A DNA stretch of 64,000 nt, from positions 14,010,481 through 14,074,480 of the forward strand of contig CM040448.1 of the NCBI GenBank assembly GCA_022749755.1. Direction: 5' to 3'. The notes under the pieces were generated by a model, which saw nothing but the letters and a program-made list of their open reading frames with translations, had not been told where the DNA came from and searched no databases. This stretch comes from Azadirachta indica (taxonomy: Eukaryota; Streptophyta; Magnoliopsida; Sapindales; Meliaceae). This document shows positions 60,664-64,000 of the stretch, piece by piece. Position 1 is the first letter of the stretch, and the number at the start of each line of letters is the position of its first letter. A program made the translations under genes and the position numbers.

Positions 60664-63600
60664 CTACTTTGCCTTCTTAAGAATGTTAGTCGTTTGAAAT
60701 TCAGCATCATCTCTGATAAAACTCCACCAAATATAGGTAAGGGGTACGGTTGTTGCATGCCATAGAGAATGTGCATCTAGGAATCCATAATATGGAGGGA
60801 AATCGTAGATTTCTAGGAGCATTGCCAGGCCACCTCCAAAGACCACCACCCACAACTTCCAACGGGAAGGATGTCGAGTCATACCAGCCCAAATTGCCCA
60901 GATGAGAAGCTGTGCCACTCCCATGACAACACAAACTTTCATGTTCCACCCTGTCAAATATCCAGGATCTTGTCAGATTAACATCACCAACATGACCAAA
61001 ATAAATGTTACCGTAATGAAGCTAAAGAAGATATCTTTGACACTAATGATTAGGTTGAGCATCACCCAGAAATGAAGATATAAGAGGAAAGATCCGGTAC
61101 CATAGTCTAATTTATAGAAGTTGAGGTACAATATATGGGTTATCACAAAAGCAAGGAGAGGAGCAGCAACCATGACCCTGGCAGCCTCGTCTCTCACGTT
61201 CAACGTTCTTAGTATGGCCAGAATGAGCGAGTATCCAAGTAATGCTACAGCAGATGAATAGTCCAACTTCTCTGTCAAGTCCACATCTCTGCATTCCAAT
61301 TAGAAATTATCATATAATTAGAAAATGAACATGCAAACAGAAAAAAAACAAAACAACTATTAAATTAGAAAAAATGGCGCAACTGCCTAGTGTGGTCAAC
61401 CACTTTGACTTTTTTGCCTTAGAAGTTGTGGACCTCAGATTTCCTCTGAATGTCAGCATATGAAATCTGTCCAACATGGAGCAGTAGGTCCAACTATAAT
61501 ATCAATTAGTAATGAACTATTTCTTTACACAGTGATATTGTTTGCCTTCTTTCCAAACCATAGGAGTTTCTTCTCAGGTTTTCATCCAAAATAGCCTTAG
61601 TAACCTTTCAAACAAGACAACATGAGATTACGTCTCACCTTACCTCAAGAAGATACTATTTTTTTTATTTTTCTTTCCCTTCATCAACTTAACATAATCA
61701 AGATGTAGCATTAGGATTTATTTATGCATTAATTTTTCCAGAACGAAAAATGTAGCACAATGCATTGCTACCTTTACCACCTTGACAACGATGATAAAAT
61801 CCTATATGACTTGTACATTTCATTGGAAAAGGAAAGACTTCACAGGCAACACCAGTTTGTGATTAGATAGGTAAGCTAAACTGAATCCAAGATATTATTT
61901 AAGCTTGAACTTCTCATAGCCTAAACAACAAAAACAAAGACAAAGTAAATCCAAATAATAATGACAACAAACAACTCCTATTCTTGGCCATCTTGATGCT
62001 GTGATTCTAATCCTGCACAATCCCAAGTCCAACTGACAGTTTTACAATCTCACTCGAACCAGGTGGGATCCAGTAGGTTGGAGAGGACCATAAGAAATTT
62101 GTTGCCCTAATCTATCTGTTGTGCAAAGAGTTGGGCAAAGCAGCTATCTTGCCCAGCAATTCAAACTTCAAATGTTTTACAAGTACAAATGGGTGCACCC
62201 TGCTTATATGCATGCCACTCAATTCAATGTGTCATATAAAAGGACGAAACAGCAAAAACTCACCGACTGTGAAAAACAGCACTCCAAAACCAGGAGTTCA
62301 GAGATAAGAGCTCATAGATATGCCACAAAGTGGAAAATTCATAGTACGCCTTCTTATTTTGCTTTAGAGGCAACTTATAGTACAGAAGGATGAAAAAGGA
62401 CAGCCAACCATGGAAATGCATTGCGAGGTTGAGTGCAGAGAAAGCCACAGAAGCAGGTTCCTGAGTAAACAAATAAATAGCCAAAATATACTTAAAATTG
62501 TAACTAATTTGTAAAAAAGGTCCAAAAGTAAGTTTTTAATGATGATAAACGGCAAACCTGTATCCCATATACACGCTTGAAGGGCCATTTGCCATGATAT
62601 TTAGCAGGTCGATCACCGAGCACATCTCTTTCTTTCTCTCTGTTAACCATACAATAGTAACGGCAATCACTCTGACAATCCCATTGTTTCCACCACAAGT
62701 AAAGAGGTTCTTGCATGTACCACGGACCATCAATGGCTCCATCCACGGAAAAGTTGCAGTGTGGAAAGCATCTCTGCCCAACACATCCGGTTGCTTCACA
62801 TGTTTTGATGCAAGCCCTAAAATCGAAAACATGCCATGATATTAAATTTTGAAAATGTATCACAATATCAAATTTATCACCTATCAAGAATCTCATAAAT
62901 CCAATTACGTGGAAATTTGGAAACTGCCAGTAAGAAGTACAATAAATTAATTTTAGATCTGAAAGAGAATAAAGCAATATAATTCATTGAAAACAGATAG
63001 TCACCGGAGCAAGTAACTTATACAGCCTTTAATAGGACATACCAATGTTATAAAAGAAAAATAATTAAACCCAAAACCGCCAACAAATTGATAAAACCAA
63101 GATAGAGCACATAAGAATTATCCTAACCATGGATTGCTTTCAAAGTAGCTATATGGGCACATAGCTGTTAGAACAAGGACACAAAGACAAGAGTTGCAAA
63201 GTACTATGTGTCTAGAAACTCAAACAAGAAAACCTTTGCAAGATCTATGTATCTTAAGAGCAAAATTATATCCAAAATACACCTAAATTCATCACTGCTC
63301 CCACTGAATAATGGTGAAAGTAAATCAAGAATCTGATGAACACACAAATTCTTTCAAATTCACTAATTCACCTCTTGTCTTGATCCCTGTGCTCCATTTA
63401 CTAGACCAGTCCAGCTGATCATTTGGTCAGTTGATACCCAATTTATTTAAAATCCAAGTTATCTGGCATGTTAAAGGTTCAGTTTCTGATCAAATTGCCT
63501 AACTAGCATAAATAAGCTTTTAGAAATAAATGAGAAGTATGAAATGTTGCTCGTTTATACACAGCGAAACACAGACTCTATGAAATCGAGATGTGGAAAT

Positions 63601-63855
63601 GTAACAAAATCGGCAAAAAGCAAACTCAGAGCCACAAGCACAAAAACCTCATATAAAATTTCAACGCATGAAGCACAATAAATCTCCCTCTAATTAAAGC
63701 TATAACATATAAAACCTTGAAATGCCATAAAAAAAATGCAAGAAAAATCAACATTTTTACCGGTAACGAGGATCAGCATCACCAGCACTGGCATCCAAAA
63801 TTCCAACAAGATACGAAAACGCCACAAACGAAACAACCCAATATCGATTCGTCAT
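60664..63855 (-). CDS. PER1/PGAP3-like GPI-anchor remodelling membrane protein
   Basis: Predicted 341 aa from five exons: 63,855-63,761; 62,816-62,558; 62,460-62,264; 61,288-61,101; 60,950-60,664 (1,026 nt, GT-AG borders). The family acts in the ER/Golgi on lipid remodelling of GPI anchors. A signal peptide (MTNRYWVVSFVAFSYLVGIL) is followed by a Cys-rich luminal region, CIKTCEATGCVGQRCFPHC and CQSDCRYYCM. Then comes a multi-pass membrane domain with FSALNLAMHFHGW, NSWFWSAVFHSRDVDLTEKL, DYSSAVALLGYS, and DAHSLWHATTVPLTYIWWSF near the end. Several of these His/Asp residues are the conserved CREST-superfamily positions. It ends ILKKAK, a dilysine-type tail suggesting ER retrieval. No break was seen. 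Confidence 0.93.
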
Positions 63856-64000
63856 CTGGCCAGCAGTAAGATACAAAATTGAAACTTCGAAATGGATGAT
63901 TAATAATTACAAAAAGTAAGACTTACCTACCCAACTGATAAGCATCAACTATGTATTTTACGTGTTATATTAACAAATTCCGGTATATCACATTGATATG
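63856..64000 (-). other. Immediate upstream region of the PER1-like gene
   Basis: 145 bp upstream of the PER1-like start codon to the window edge. It should contain the 5' leader. No regulatory motif is evident. Confidence 0.4.

Overview
The window is plant nuclear DNA, almost certainly from a dicot. It has compact genes with many small GT-AG introns, AT-rich spacers, TA microsatellites, MITEs, a Ty1-copia remnant and a mitochondrial DNA insert. The protein families are plant-type (plastid fibrillin, GT47 exostosin, plant-style eEF2, SF3a60). The PAP14-like gene lies next to an arginine/aspartate-rich gene resembling Arabidopsis At5g53440. As I recall, those two are also neighbours (At5g53450/At5g53440) in Arabidopsis, which suggests conserved local synteny. 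I cannot name the species.

Layout: 1-9,812 is a gene-poor AT-rich spacer with one clear MITE (440-678). From 9,813 to 34,085 there is a gene-rich block. It holds an SFT2-like Golgi vesicle protein (-), SF3a60/ATROPOS (+, head-to-head with SFT2 across 381 bp), a PAP14-like pseudokinase-fibrillin (-) and a 1,212-residue Arg/Asp-rich nuclear-type protein (+).

From 34,086 to about 52,350 the DNA has been heavily rearranged downstream of the Arg/Asp-rich gene. The 3' flank of that gene appears four times (A-D). Between the copies lie a 1.2 kb foldback element and a truncated copy of it, and a long imperfect hairpin (36,269-36,555). There is also a Pro-X carboxypeptidase (S28) pseudogene, and a ten-unit tandem array (41,736-48,319) whose monomer is an exon with its splice sites. 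Four of the ten units carry a hAT-like MITE at the same site. A TIR element containing a mitochondrial atp6 fragment and a truncated copia element complete the region. This array and its surroundings are the least ordinary part of the window.

From 53,387 to 64,000 there is a second gene block, all on the minus strand: eEF2, a xyloglucan-galactosyltransferase-like GT47 gene and a PER1/PGAP3-like gene. Both the eEF2 and GT47 reading frames are broken by a single base at an A/T run, which looks more like consensus error than gene death.

Functionally the intact genes are unrelated housekeeping genes: Golgi/ER trafficking and GPI-anchor remodelling (SFT2, PER1), splicing (SF3a60), translation (eEF2), cell-wall synthesis (GT47) and plastid function (PAP14). 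There is no operon-like logic beyond the shared promoter. Exon boundaries were placed by hand from reading frame and GT/AG sites. The exon sums for the SFT2, SF3a60, PAP14, Arg/Asp-rich and PER1 genes all come out as multiples of three.
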